Shown here: positions 38,501 to 51,410 of the stretch, one piece after another
Numbering within the stretch: the stretch's first letter is position 1
Layout: every line of letters starts with the position of its first letter
Source: Ignelater luminosus
Taxonomy: Eukaryota > Arthropoda > Insecta > Coleoptera > Elateridae
Length of the DNA stretch: 64,000 bases
Assembly (NCBI GenBank): GCA_011009095.1
Contig: VTPC01004898.1
Span: forward strand, 1-64,000
Reading direction: 5' to 3'
Notes under the pieces: model-generated
Database searches by the model: none
What the model was told of the DNA's origin: nothing
The model's input: only the letters and a program-made list of their open reading frames with translations
Position numbers and translations under genes: made by a program

Positions 38501-41500
38501 CCTAAGTAAAAACAGCCTATAGACATTCTAATCGTGATTAGGAATGGTGACAGAACCTGGACCCAAGAAGGAGTATGTTAGTTTCTTTTTCTTAATAAAG
38601 ATAATATTTCTTGGCCTCTTGTACTCATCAACAACCATGAACCAGAATTGCACAAAACAATTGAACAACTTCGGACACCGGATATGTTAAGAGTAAGACC
38701 GATCCCTAAACTAAAACACAGTAGGTAAATGGAAAAAGATAGTAAGTGTTGTGATTCCAAACACAGCAATTACAACCACGTGGGTTTATCAAAGTTTTAA
38801 AATTGAAAATATTGAGTCCAATAATAATACATTGCCACGTCAAAACACTGTATCACTTAGAATCACTCCTACATTATAGTGAGAAACCAATGCGTGAGGT
38901 CAATTAGTTGAATCCCGATTAGAAATCGTTTTCTTACGTTCAAATTAATTTGTTGATTAGGATACACATTGTTATAGTTAAATTTAGATAATGTTTAGCA
39001 TCAATATGAATATGAAAACGAATTGGTCTGATGAAGCATGGAAACATCTTAAATGAAGTATAGATTAGCCATCATTGTACAGGAACAACCGGTAGCCAAA
39101 AAAATGGCCGAGATTCAGCAACCCTAGACCAAATTGAAATGATCAAAAATGATAGTTTAGATAAGAATATTTGAATGCTACATAAATAATTGTAGAAATA
39201 GGTTAATAACAGATTCAAGCAGTTTAAAATGGTAAACGTTTTTATGTACCTATTTCATTCTCATTAACTAAAATCATATTTCCATATCCGATTCTTTATT
39301 AATTGGACTAAAAGCATTAACTACCTTTTATGCCTATTTCCCATTATTATTCAAATTATGTTACATTTGGGACACATAAAAATATAGAATGCTAATTGTG
39401 AAATCTATTATCGTGAGCGAAATATTAGTAGGTGCATGAGGGAAATGATAATGAAGCTGACCACTTTTCGTATTAAAATTACATTCTAAATTATGTTATA
39501 ATTTGTATAATGCATTTCATATTAAATCTGTTAGTAATCATAGAATTTTTATTTATCGCCCTGCACAATCACTTACTTATCCAGTTTTAATGCTAACCAT
39601 TTATATGGTTCCTTTCTTTCCTGAAAAGAAATTCCAAAGCAGTGTTTGAGAAAGCAATTTATAAGAAATCTTCTGCATTGCATATTATAATTCTTAAATT
39701 GATTAGCAATAAAAAGGAACTACAAATACACCTGTTAGGGTTTACGTATACATAATGTATGTATATCTCCATTTAGTTACTAAATAAAGATGTTAGCTAT
39801 TTTATTTACATTTCTTGGAAATTCAACACAAAATATGCTACTGAAAATATAATTTGTTAAATTCGGAAGGTAGATTTCTGGGTCAAACTAATTTTATAAT
39901 AAAAATAATCAATCAAAACCTCAGAATCAGACACCACCTACCGTGGTAATTAAGTCGGTATCCAATTCCAAAAAGGGTGTATCAATCATTACTTTTTTAT
40001 TCACTTAAAATTCTCCATGTTTCGACTGTGGTTTTTGTGTGTACAATTGTTATTATGTTTATTTATGATGTCAAAAATGATGAAATGTTTGGAGTTTTTT
40101 GTTTTAAAATTTCACGTTATTAAAATTAGTTCCGCTACGAACCAAAGGGTTTAGAGATTGACTCTTTTATGATTAATTATGGTCAGCTAACTGTATTTGA
40201 CAAACACAACTTGCCATATTATATACTCTATTATTTGAGGTACAGGTAGTGTATTATACCATGACCAATAAAGATAATTAGGGTTTAACAACATGAGGAA
40301 TATACTTTTTTTTATAAAACTTTAATTATGTATATGATACAAAGAAGAAATTTCGAAAACAATCGTAGAGTCATTTTTTACGCTGGGATACATTAATGAC
40401 ATTTGATAGCCTTACAAGAATAAAATTCAACAAGTGGTTTGCAGAACTTTAGCCATTCTATATCAGAAGTAAATTATTTTTTTTTTGATAAAAATCTTAC
40501 AACAAAGAATGATAAATGAGGTCAAACAATACGAGAGTTTTAGTTTTCAGTGTTTTAGTCAGTTAAGGTTTCTTTTACAAGAAATCTTATTATAAGCAAC
40601 AGAAAATAAATAAGAGAGAAACAATAAATTCAATTTAAACAACAACCTTTTATCATCCGTTTGAATCGGATACGTTCCTATTGTATGGGGTGCTCAGTGT
40701 AAACAGTACATACGAAATTACTTTTGCTCTAAGTGGTTCACCCTGCAGATTTCATCATTTATTGGTTGAGATTGTAACTAGACCAAGTTATGAAAATCTA
40801 AACGCAATCACGTCGATGCCATAGAATGAGTTATGGTGAAATATAATCAAATAGCTTTTCCGTGATAATGATTAACATCATGAATACAGTTTTTCTTCAG
40901 AGAAATTAATTCTACCCTCTAGATGCAATGTTTGTTTCGTAACAAATGAGAATGGTCAATATGTTGCATTTAAAGAAAAAAGTAGTCTAATTATCCTCAA
41001 TGTATCCTGTCAGTTTTTCAGCATTACTTGCTTACAGACTGTGGATACATAAAGGAAAAGAATCTCAATATCTTTATTTTCTATCCCACTATAATCATTT
41101 GTAATGCTCTTAAATGCATAGGAAAGTTTTAAAATTGATACTTTCGCGAAGGATTTTCTAGAGGATTTGAAACTTTAAACTACTTTCTGTAAATTCCTGA
41201 CTTTTTACTTGATGTATCCTTTCGTTTTGTAATAATACTAAAACGCTTTTAAAAAGTTTCATGTACATTTTTTCCGAAAACTAAAACATCATTTTTAAAG
41301 TTAAATTAAAGTTAACGGTAAATAATTCAATACCTTCTTAACAAACACCAAAAAATTATAAATCATCAATACGTTTAACGATTAATATTTTCGATAGAAG
41401 TCTTATCTGGGAAACATTTTTGCTGGTCTGATAATTAGTAATAATAGTCTTGTTTCTGAAATAAATCGCCTTAGAATTAAGATTCACTGCGTGATGTAGA

Positions 41501-43277
41501 GTGGCTTTTGAGTGTGGCCCGCAAACGAATTATGGCCATTTTGTTATTGCGCGCCTGTCAAGTTTTTGAATTATGATTGCTCCTTAATACTTGTTGAAAG
41601 CTCTATATTATTTGCAATTTTTTCAAAACCTATTACTTGTTATTTTCTCGTTCATAATCTCTGACATGATGTATTATGTATTCTTGGTATCTCTTTTTCT
41701 TCCGTTGATCAAGTGCGCTAATTAACTGCATAACAGTTACAAAAAGTAAAACAGAACAGACGCGATTTGAAAAATTTCATCTATTATATTGCCTTCACAG
41801 CTTATAATGCTGAGAAACGTAGCAAATAACTGTTTCGAGAAAATTAAACTAGTTATATACTAAAGAATTCTAAGTAGTCTGATATTGGAATTCTAGTAAA
41901 TAGAATGGTTATACATCTTTAGTATCCTTCTGATTTTTAGTGGCTCCCCATCCCTGCAAAATAATGTAAAAAATCTTATTTTCGAATTTAAGACAGCCAT
42001 AAATTAAATTCGTCACTAAGCTAAGAGGCTTTTCCTGTTTTTTTTTTCTTTCAGAAACAGTATAATATTACTGTATTCTGAAAATAATGAAACATGAAAT
42101 GGTAATACAAAATTACGATTCCTTATTATTTCAATGTTTCAGTTTTAATCAAGTTAACAAAAACAATCACTTGTAAATTAACATTAAAACAACACGAAAC
42201 AATCTAATAAAACTCAAAAATAAATATTTATGAAGTGTTGTTATTTTATGTACGATTTAGTTTCCTGTAATAAAAGACTGATTAACCAGGTGAAGGAAAT
42301 AAAATTAAAACCGCATACATAAAATATTCATACAAATATTTTGTAAACCATATTTTCAGCATTCACTTGCGTTCTTAAACGCTATTTTATAATAAAATTA
42401 CAAATTTTTAATTTTTAACAATTACTTAATAACAATGTCAGCGATTATTTTCGTAAAAGAAACCAACACAGTTAACTGTTAATTATCATTGAAGCAAAAT
42501 ATAAGTTTTACTTGCTCGGCTATTTGTTACAGGGCAGATTTATGAAGACATTCTTTCATAATTTATTTTTAAACACAGAGATGATGGCTTAAGTCGCAGA
42601 CACATAAATTATGTGCAAATGTACAAGCAATGGCCGGTAACCGCTAATTCTTGAGGTAATATGCAACATTATCTGTCCGATTGTCTGTTGAGTACATTGT
42701 AAGATTGCAAGATTTATTGCTTTTGTTCCTATAATTCGTTTTGTAGGGAATTATGTATTGTGTAAATATTGTTGAAATCACTATTAATGTATGTAGCACT
42801 TGGGGCATGCCGTTTGAAACAAAATACGTTGTTTTTCTGTACATAAAGTAACAGTATTCATGGGTTTATTTTATTTTTCATAAGGATTCTCCTGAACAAT
42901 TCCACTGGAAAAAACGATTAAACCAGTTCCATTGAAATTATTTCTTCTTTTATACTATATCATCACACAATTTTGTTGCGTGTTAATGTGAAACTATAAT
43001 TAAACATTTGCACAACAGTACGAAAATCGGAAAAAAGAAAATTAACCCAATGACTCTCTTTACCAGAATAAATGGTCTAATGGCAGCGATGGCTAACACA
43101 ATGATGTGTGACCGTGGTTTATTAACGTATAATGTGACAACAAATTAAAAGCTCGACAATTCTGGAACAAACGTAGGTTTTAGTTGACACATTGCTTGTC
43201 TGTACCAACACGGTGTATGATGATAGTGCTTGGAAAGCCCCTTACACGTATTTCAGTGAAACTGGGGGTGTAAAATC
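35562..43277. other. A+T-rich region without recognisable genes
   Basis: No TE protein or RNA gene could be supported. Patches at 36480-36760 and 37840-38160 are less A+T-rich and contain opposed chance frames (37827-38045 minus, 37831-38040 plus). TATAAA at 37039 is isolated. Confidence 0.55.
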
Positions 43278-43680
43278 TTCTGGTTTAACGCTCCTTGACA
43301 TTGTTGTAATTTATGACTTGGGAACTTCAAATTTTTCTGATATTCTTTGATAAAATATTTTCTTAAATATTAAATTAGAGATGTATTTCGCCTCTAATTT
43401 TATATTTTTCTGGTCTCATTTTTGCGATTTAGAGATTTTACATTCTTATCTTTCGGTTTTATTACCCTTAAAACTATAAATTTGTCAACTTGTCTGTTAT
43501 AGACAAGATTTATATTTCCTATAATTACCGAACACAAGGTGCAAATTTCTCGCTAAAGCACACCCTTCCTGCACTATTTGATTGGTTTGTTCGATCATAT
43601 GATATGTCAAACAAGCAATTATTTGTTGGTACAACCCTCTTGGGGGGGGGGGGTTGGAAGTGACTTTTCTCGCTTGCCGT
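43278..43680 (-). repeat. Dispersed repeat, copy B
   Basis: Reverse complement of the repeat at 12670-13047, sharing the same ordered landmarks from TGGTTTAACGCTCCTTGAC to GGTTGGAAGTGAC. A homopolymer of 12 G at 43642-43653 stands where copy A has six C, a sign of slippage. Two overlapping minus-strand frames (43497-43784 and 43525-43773) run through it. The one with PPPPRGLYQQIIACLTYH depends on the homopolymer length, so neither is taken as a gene. Confidence 0.8.
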
Positions 43681-46669
43681 GTAAGCAAAAACACGCTTCT
43701 TTGTGTTTCCGCTTGTGAAACTTGAAAAATAAGAATCTTGCAAGCTGTAGTGAAGTAATCGAGTGATAGACAAATTTCTAACAAGGTTGAGTTAAACCTG
43801 TCTTTGCTAAATCATTCATGGACATTTTCCCGAGATAATGCAGAAGCGTTTTTCACCGTACCGTATCTAAAAGTTGTCGCCAATATCTGTGAATTAAAAC
43901 TCGTGTAACTGTGCCGTGAGGTTAGTGAACTTCGTGCTAACAGCTGGTTCCGCTCTCTAAAGGATAGTTCCAGCTATGATAAATACCTTTTACCTTTTTG
44001 CTTAATATTTTATAAAGAAGCATCGTTGGCTCACACCATTTGCCAACAAACCTTCGCAATTGCTTGCGAAATCTATCTACATTTTTATCGTCACGTCATC
44101 AACTGTCTGGAGAAGAGTAATCTGTTATAAAGGTTACTCACTCGTCGCTTTGTATAGGTAAAAAACCTCAGAACACCAGTTAACATTAAGGAAAAATCCG
44201 TCAAACCGTTCACTGTGGTGAAAGGTCCGTTAAGATTATTTGTGTAATAGAAATATATTGCTTGTTGAGTTATAACGTAATTATCTTGTTTCGAATCCTG
44301 ATATCTTTTATTTTTTTGCCTGCTTTTATGAACAATATTTATGAAATTAGTATTTATTTTTATCGTTCATATATGTTAAGTGTTGTTAACGAAACGCTTT
44401 ACTATTCAACAATTTTTGGTGAAGTTATCTTCTTTGTCGAATTATTTATTTACATTTTTGAAATCCACGGTTGATTGCATAACACCTACAGGTGACAAAT
44501 TTAAATTCAAACGTCGGTATTATTTATGTTTTCCCTATTTTTAATTAATGTTTATGTTTCTCTCATAAACGATCAATGAATCTTATCTTAATATTTACGG
44601 TTGATTCATTATATGTATGTGTACATTGTTTTTACTGTTCCAGTGCTTCTTGCATTGTACTGATTTGCTGAACCAAGAATGAAGAATACGCAATAACAAG
44701 GCATTAATAACTATTTTGTTCTAAAATTTAAATTTTAATAACCTCAAACTTATAAACTGACGTTTAAAGTTTTGTTTGGTGTTGGTACTTTGTCTCACAT
44801 CAACTGCTTTGTCAATTATCTCATAACAACCCCATCTATTGGCATCTATCGGAATTAAGATGCGAAACGTCTGCAGGTTCGAATCACATTAACAAAAATA
44901 GGTACAATCACAAAGAACCCGCATTTGATACAATGAATAAATGAGAGCCGGACGTTTGACATTGCCATTAATTTTTGAAAATTCTACGTCATAAACATGT
45001 AATGATAATAAATTGTTTGACTTTGTAAAGTATTTTTTAAATTTTTTTATACACTCATATGTAACAAAACTAAAAGTCTTTTGTACAAGCCCAAACAGGG
45101 ACAGAGGATGGGGGAGTGGGGGTCTCATAGTTGCTATGCACGCGGGCGTTCAGGTGGCTAGGGGCAGGCCTGGATAGCATTTTGTTAAGATGACTCTTAA
45201 TACATATATAACCCAGTTTGCTATAACTATAGTTAAACCAAATGAAAGTCATTTCACTAAACAGCCTTGCATAAAACAGAAAAAACGTATACAATGAAGC
45301 TCGCTAATTCATGTCTTCTTCTGAGGAAATTGTTCCAAATAGATTACTAACTATTTTAAACTTGGACACTGTGATTTCTTTAGGGAAGATACCCATCACG
45401 GAAGAAACTAGTCAAGTTTGGTATAACATCTAACAAGATCAAAAAAATTAACCTTTTGATTGTCAGACTACATATAACACGAAAGCTTCTTGAATAAGTC
45501 TTTGGATAAATCGACTTAAAATAATTTCAGAAAGGCAAATTTATAATTCAGTTGGTTTAAGACACATTAATAACCAATTAGAGCAATGAACTTAGAACGT
45601 CATAACTAAGCTTTGCACTTTTCTGACGAGACAAAGATCACAGTTACGTTTCTTATCAAAACAAACGTTATCGCACTAAGACCTGACATTCAACAACTAA
45701 GTTCCATCTCGAGATGGTACGAAATTCTTTTCCTGAGATATAAGATATATTTCAAACAAGAAAAAAAACAAGTGACGTTTGAAAGTCATTTTTGTGAAAC
45801 TACTAGCAATTAAAGCCCCATTCTGATAAGGCAATTCTCCTGTCCTTAGATAGAACATTTAGAGAAAAAAATATAAAAAATTATTGGTGGCGCCCGGATC
45901 TTATGAAAGCCATTCCTCTACCGCTACCAACAACTTGATACTGCAACCAGTTCCCAAGTTATAGGATATTTATCTATGCAGCAGCTGTAGCAAAAAGCGC
46001 TGTCCGTTTTCAAGCTTCGTGGTCATACCGCCTTTTACTCAAGAACACATTGCGGTTTTGGTCAATTTTATCAAGAACGAGAATCTATAAAGTTATTTTA
46101 CAAGAGAAAATAGTTTTAGCCAGACGTTGTTTAACCGAATTTGATCGTGCTTCATGTTCTCCAACCTTTGAAAACTTTTACATTTTGTTCAGTAATTCAG
46201 TAATTAAAGCAGGATGGCATCTTGTAAAAGAAAAGATTATTACCATGGTGTCGAAATTTAAACAAAAATGATTGCAGTAAGTACCAAGGTTTTAATAAAA
46301 TAAAGAAAGAAAAAGGTTATTGTGTAGCAATGTCTTTTACATTGTTAATGCTAAGATACATGGAGGTGCTGATGCTCAACAAATCTTCCTATAGTTCTTA
46401 TTGATTGATGAATTGCTTTCTTTGAGTAATACTTTTTCTGTTTTCTCCTTTTATTTCTTTATTAAAAATTTTTAAACATATTGTTTAAATACAAAAAGAT
46501 TTAAGTTTAGTAAATAGTGGTATAGGTGCTTCTTAGTAATTGCTGCAGCTGGCAAAAAATTGGGATTGTTAATCCATTTGTTTGCACAAGGTGTGTGTAA
46601 CAAACTCCCTTAAGGTTTTTATATAATTTTAATATCAAACTGGTTTTGGCCACTGATGATGGTGATAAA
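43681..46669. other. No confident feature
   Basis: Chance frames only. A GGTTCGAATC string near 44876 resembles a tRNA B box but has no cloverleaf. GGTGGCGCCCGG near 45887 resembles a Gypsy-type primer-binding site, but no LTR or gag flanks it. A G-rich tract lies at 45100-45175. Confidence 0.5.
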
Positions 46670-47813
46670 GGGCACTATAAAAGTTTTACAATGTGACTTA
46701 ACAAAAAGACGCAGGAGGCTGCAGGTTACTGTATGTTCAGACATGTCCTTGCTTGTATAGTAGCCGCCAGCAACTCGTCTGTGGGCTCAGTTGTTCATTC
46801 GCGGTAACAGTGTAAAGTGCGGACTATGGCATCGTGGTCACGTAGTAAAATAAGGGTAGTTTTGCGGTATAACTTTGTGCGTGGTTTAAGCATAGAAGAA
46901 ATGACGCCTATATTGAATAATGATTGTCCACATCGTACGACTATATTCAGGTGGTACAGAGAATTCCAAAGGAGCAATTTCACTATGGAGGACGCTGAGA
47001 GGCCGCAAACGTCAGTGACAGAGGAAAACATTACTGCTGTGAAGAAAATGCTTGACAAAGACCGGCGAGAGACACACCGGCAGATACCTTACACCTTCAT
47101 ACACCAGCAATTCATTCGATTCTGCGTGACCATTTACAAGTAAAGAAACTTTGTTGTCTCTGGGTGCCGCATAGTCTGACAGATGGCTCGTCGTGCCAAA
47201 AGATGCTGAAAATGTTTGATAAGGGACAATCTCAGCATGTGAACAGCATCGTGACAGGTGACGAGACTTGGCTGTACTATTATGATGTGCCGATCAAGGC
47301 TCAAAACAAAGTTTGGGTCTTTGATGATGAGGACACACCCGTAGCTGTCAGAACATCCTGATCTGTTAAGAAAAACATGATAGCTGTATTTGTAGAGCGT
47401 GTCGTTTTGGACACACAGTGGTACACTGAACAGTGCCTGCTTAAAGCCATACAATCTATGAAAATCCTGCGGCCAAAGTCAAGAATGGACACCTGGTACC
47501 TCCACCATGACGCTCCAGCTCATCACGCCAAAGCCTGCACCGATTATTTAAGCAATACTAAACTGAACCTTTTTGAGCACCCTCCTTTTAGTCCACACCT
47601 TGCTCCCTGTGACTCTGCACTGTTTCCTCATGTGAAAATGGGTTTTATAGTGACGAGGACGTTCTGAGGGCTTGTGCCTCACTCCCGGATGAAACGTGGC
47701 AGAGCTGGTTTAAGGACTGGTTTCGGCAAATGGAGAAGTGTATTGAATGTGGTGGAAATTACTTTGAAAGAATTCAATAAACAAACCTGTATTGCAAAAC
47801 TTTTATAGTGCCC
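46670..47813 (+). mobile_element. Nearly complete Tc1/mariner element
   Basis: The left end GGGCACTATAAAAGTTTTAC and the right end AAAACTTTTATAGTGCCC are inverted copies about 23 bp long. The right end is followed by TA; the left is preceded by TAAA, so the TA duplication is present or nearly so. Length is about 1.14 kb, close to a full mariner, and it encloses a full-span transposase pseudogene on the same strand. Confidence 0.92.
46826..47780 (+). pseudogene. Mariner transposase pseudogene (SETMAR-like lineage), near full span
   Basis: I chose the ATG at 46826 (MASWSRSKIRVVLRYNF) because it fits the usual start of the family. The N-terminal paired-like DNA-binding region is present (CPHRTTIFRWYREFQRSNF; DRRETHRQI). 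A frameshift near 47095 is followed by the second helix-turn-helix and linker (AIHSILRDHLQVKKLCCLWV, PHSLT). The catalytic part shows VTGDETWLYYYD (first Asp). A TGA stop at 47358 follows, then RPKSRMDTWYLHHDAPAHHA, where the second Asp is kept but the usual Asn after it is deleted in frame. HPPFSPHLAPCDSALF carries the third Asp. After another shift near 47665 the tail reads WFRQMEKCIECGGNYFE with TAA at 47780. The D,D,D triad is readable but the gene is broken. Confidence 0.93.
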
Positions 47814-50800
47814 TACTGGTGAAAATGAACATTGAATTTGTAAAAATAAAAATAGGTGAATATAATTTCTACACCTCCAACTGGCAATAAATGTGTGGAC
47901 TTTCAAATTTGGAGATGTAGTCAATGTATTTTGCACAGGAGATTCAAACCCAAAGATTCTTTAATAACATCATAAAAGCTATAGCAGAATCATCCTGGTT
48001 TAACACTAAGTGAAATAATATTTCTCTGTTTCTAGTTACAGGTATCTACGGAACTTCAAGTGGACCACTTTAAACCTGCCTTTTGACGCCGATGACCACT
48101 CCACCAAATTTTGGAGATGAGATAAGATGAAAAAAACGTTTAACTAAAAATTTTAACTATTTTTCTGTGATAAACCAATTTATAAACTGTTAAGAATAAA
48201 TATTTGCCATTCCACTTTACAGTAATAATCTAAAAAAATAAGGAACTGTTGTAAAAGGACCTTCTCTTTTAAAAGAACAAACATCTAAAGCAACTAGAAA
48301 TGGTTAATTAAGAAAATGAATTGGCAATCGATGATTAAAATGTAAGCATACAGTACCGGGTCACATTCGTTATAATGTTGTACCTGCATAAAAAAAAGCT
48401 CAAAAGATAAATAAAACATCAGCGTTGTACTAGCGCTGATAAGGTATGTACAAACTAAAGGCAAAAACGAAGAGCTAACCATAATGCCCATGGAATGGCG
48501 AAAAGAGCGTGTTTCTAATAGTAAATAAAATCTTTCCTAACAGATTCACTGTTGAATACAGCCGTGAATAAAAACTAATGTAAAGTATGTAAGCTCTAAA
48601 CAACTATAAAAATGTACGTTTTATCTTCCTAAAATCCTAACAGTACTTTTTAGTAAAATTGCTTGATACGTCAAATTATGAAAAAACAACCAAGATCTGT
48701 ATAGAAATTAAAAATACCAACATTATGAAGAAACAAGTTACATTTTTATATAAATGGAATAAGTGAAACCACAATTAAGAGAAGAATATATTATGGTTCT
48801 TGTATAATACCGGCTTTTGAATAAGTTAAGATTAATATAGAAGCTTTCCTTGCCAAACTGAAAGCTGTACAAGTAAAACTCTGCATGCTTTGTATACTTT
48901 AACGCAACCTCCCTAATGTTATTCTTAATTAAAATTACCATATAAATCCCGTGAAATTGCATTAAATGAACTTACTAGTGTAGGTATGTACACCTGTAAC
49001 AATAACCAGAATAGAACAGCTTTGCAAGGTATTAAAGAATATGCAAATGATATTAACTATGTAGGTATCATTTATTGGATATTTAAGAAAAAACAGTGTT
49101 TAAAAGTATGCAAGATATTTTCTACTTTAGTAAATGTTATTGAATTTATCGCAATCACAAAGTATAATCGCATCTTATATGTTCAGTGGATTTCAGATTC
49201 AAGTAATACTATCTTGCCCCAGCCACATAAACGGATTCAGTCGAATTTCATGGGATTTTAACGGCATTACTATTCCTTGTTAGATTAGGAAAATCTACAA
49301 ATTCTATTGCTCTCAGAAGAGGATTTACAGGTGTTTTAGTGATTAGATTCCAGATTTTCTATTTGCATACTTACTATTGGATTATTATTTGATAGAAAAG
49401 TTAAATTTGAACTCATCAGTTAGAATAAAGTGAAAACGTATTTTGTTTTATATTCAGCTTGATCACTTACACAGCCACACTTCATGATCATTGATTCATG
49501 CATAATTTTTTATTTTTTGTGTGTTACATACCGGTGCGGTGTGTGGATACATTGACTTGTTTTCTGTGGCCAATCAAGAGCAACCAGCTAATCAAAACAT
49601 ACCAAAAACTATTTTTAAAATGACATTTAATTATTATGTAAATTGTAAAATATAAACGTGGGCAAGTTGATTATAATTAAGATAAACATTCACGCGGCTT
49701 ATTGTAGTGTTTTATAGAGCATGCTGAAAAACACTTTCCTATTTTAATGTTACATTTCTGCAAGGTATTTTGAAAAAACCTTTGAGCAAATTGGATGCGT
49801 GTTAGTCAAATAAACATTTCCGACGAGACCAGCAGAATTTGACAAAATACACATTTTTAAATGCAGTAAAATTAACACACATTGGTTGGCCTATATTGTT
49901 ACAAACAGTCCTTTTCATTATTACAAAATTTTAAGGAGGAAGGCATCTTTGTGCATTTCTCTTGAAAATTTAACTTGTAAGATGGTAAATAAAAATGCCT
50001 CGAGTTATTGAAGAGCGAACATCTTCAAATGATTAACAGTGGACCTTGACAGGCATTGGCGTATATTGCGATGAAAGGTCTGGGTCAACTTTTACTTCGG
50101 ATTTTGAACCTGCGTGTAAAACCTGTCTGCTTGTTTTTCGTTACATATCGCGAAGCTGTTTTGTCGGCGTTTTAAAATAACACACCTACATTAAAAGCGA
50201 AGCTGTTGCCTCCATTGACTAACATACTGTATTTTAGTATCGCATTTCACGTTTCATTGAAATGTTTTTACATGCACGTTACACAATACCATCCATTTAC
50301 AAAGTTTTTGAATTTGCAATACATGTATGAAACGAGTACGTAATTGAAATATTCAAACGGCGTTAATATAGTAAGATTAATTAATTTTGAAAGACATATT
50401 TTAAAAAGGAACATAAACATCACCAATAACTTCGATAATTCGATAATCTAACCTGCTGTAAAATTTATTTGACTGGAATGTAATTCAAACGTTAATTCCG
50501 TCTAAGTGAGAAGTTTTAGTATTCTATGGTGCAATATTTTCAGTTTCACAATTTACGTGAATGCGATGTACGACCAAAATAAATTAAATTTTACAGGTGT
50601 TTTACAACCACTAAACAGCCGTATTGGTAGTAAAAATATGTAGACGCTATAAAATTGTTAGAAGGGTCATAAACATGTCAGAGATATCTGAGAATACAAA
50701 AATGTATAATTTTTACAACTATTAATTAGCAATTAGGATTTAATAAATAGAGTTTAATTGCGTTTGTGCTTAACGCAAAGTTTGCTGTTTGAAGTGTGTT

Positions 50801-51071
50801 TGTTAATTAAATATACCAAAATTAGAGGTTATCTGAAAACACATCATATTTTAAATTTAATGTAATTCCAGTATTTCATTTCAAAAGTACTTTAAAATAT
50901 TGTTAAGACATTTTCGTAAAATAGGAAACTAAAATACTAATTGAAAAGTTAATGTATGCTATTGTGTTTATGTTTCACACAAATAATTTAAATAAAAAGA
51001 CAAATTATACTAATTGAAGAAGCGAAGATCACACATGATTATAATGTATATATTACGGCTAAAGTGCAAAC
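47814..51071. other. A+T-rich region without recognisable genes
   Basis: The longest frame (48986-49261, 91 codons, plus) has no recognisable domain. No repeats with definable ends were noticed. Confidence 0.55.
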
Positions 51072-51325
51072 TTGGATAGTTTTTAAATTAGCTGGATAGT
51101 ATATAAACTAATAAAATAAATAGTTATTTTGCTAGAAAACTATATTAGCTGATAGTTTCAAAACTAACTAATACCCTTTGCTAATTTGATTGACAAAGTT
51201 GAAAAACTAAAATAGCCAAATGTCTTGGTTAGTTTGTAAATCATCCAATTTAAAATGGGTAGAATAGTAAACTGCTTTCTAGTGATATAAAATAACCAAT
51301 ATCTTGGCTAGTTTATAAACTAATC
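51072..51325 (+). repeat. Left terminal inverted repeat of the integrase element
   Basis: Contains at least five variants of TTGG(C/T)TAGTTT(A/G)TAAAC, including copies near 51072, 51092, 51223 and 51304, plus inverted AAAATAGCCAA. It aligns along its length with the reverse complement of 52845-53102. Confidence 0.85.
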
Positions 51326-51410
51326 CTCCATTTCTGTAGCAAAAAACGTTGGGTTAGAATTTTCATGTTTTTATCAAATTGTTAGTTTAAATAAGGATCG
51401 TAAACAAAAA

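Noticed and set aside
43497..43784. 95- and 82-codon minus-strand frames
   Set aside because: Both run through the 12-G homopolymer, so their frame depends on a slippage-prone run; the same repeat at 12.7 kb is not open.
44870..44892. GGTTCGAATC string resembling a tRNA T-loop
   Set aside because: Upstream sequence gives no D arm or acceptor pairing; at most a decayed SINE.
45885..45900. GGTGGCGCCCGG resembling a Gypsy primer-binding site
   Set aside because: No LTR ending immediately upstream, no second LTR and no gag-like frame downstream.
46795..47936. Several minus-strand frames of 63-106 codons
   Set aside because: They are antisense shadows of the mariner transposase pseudogene.
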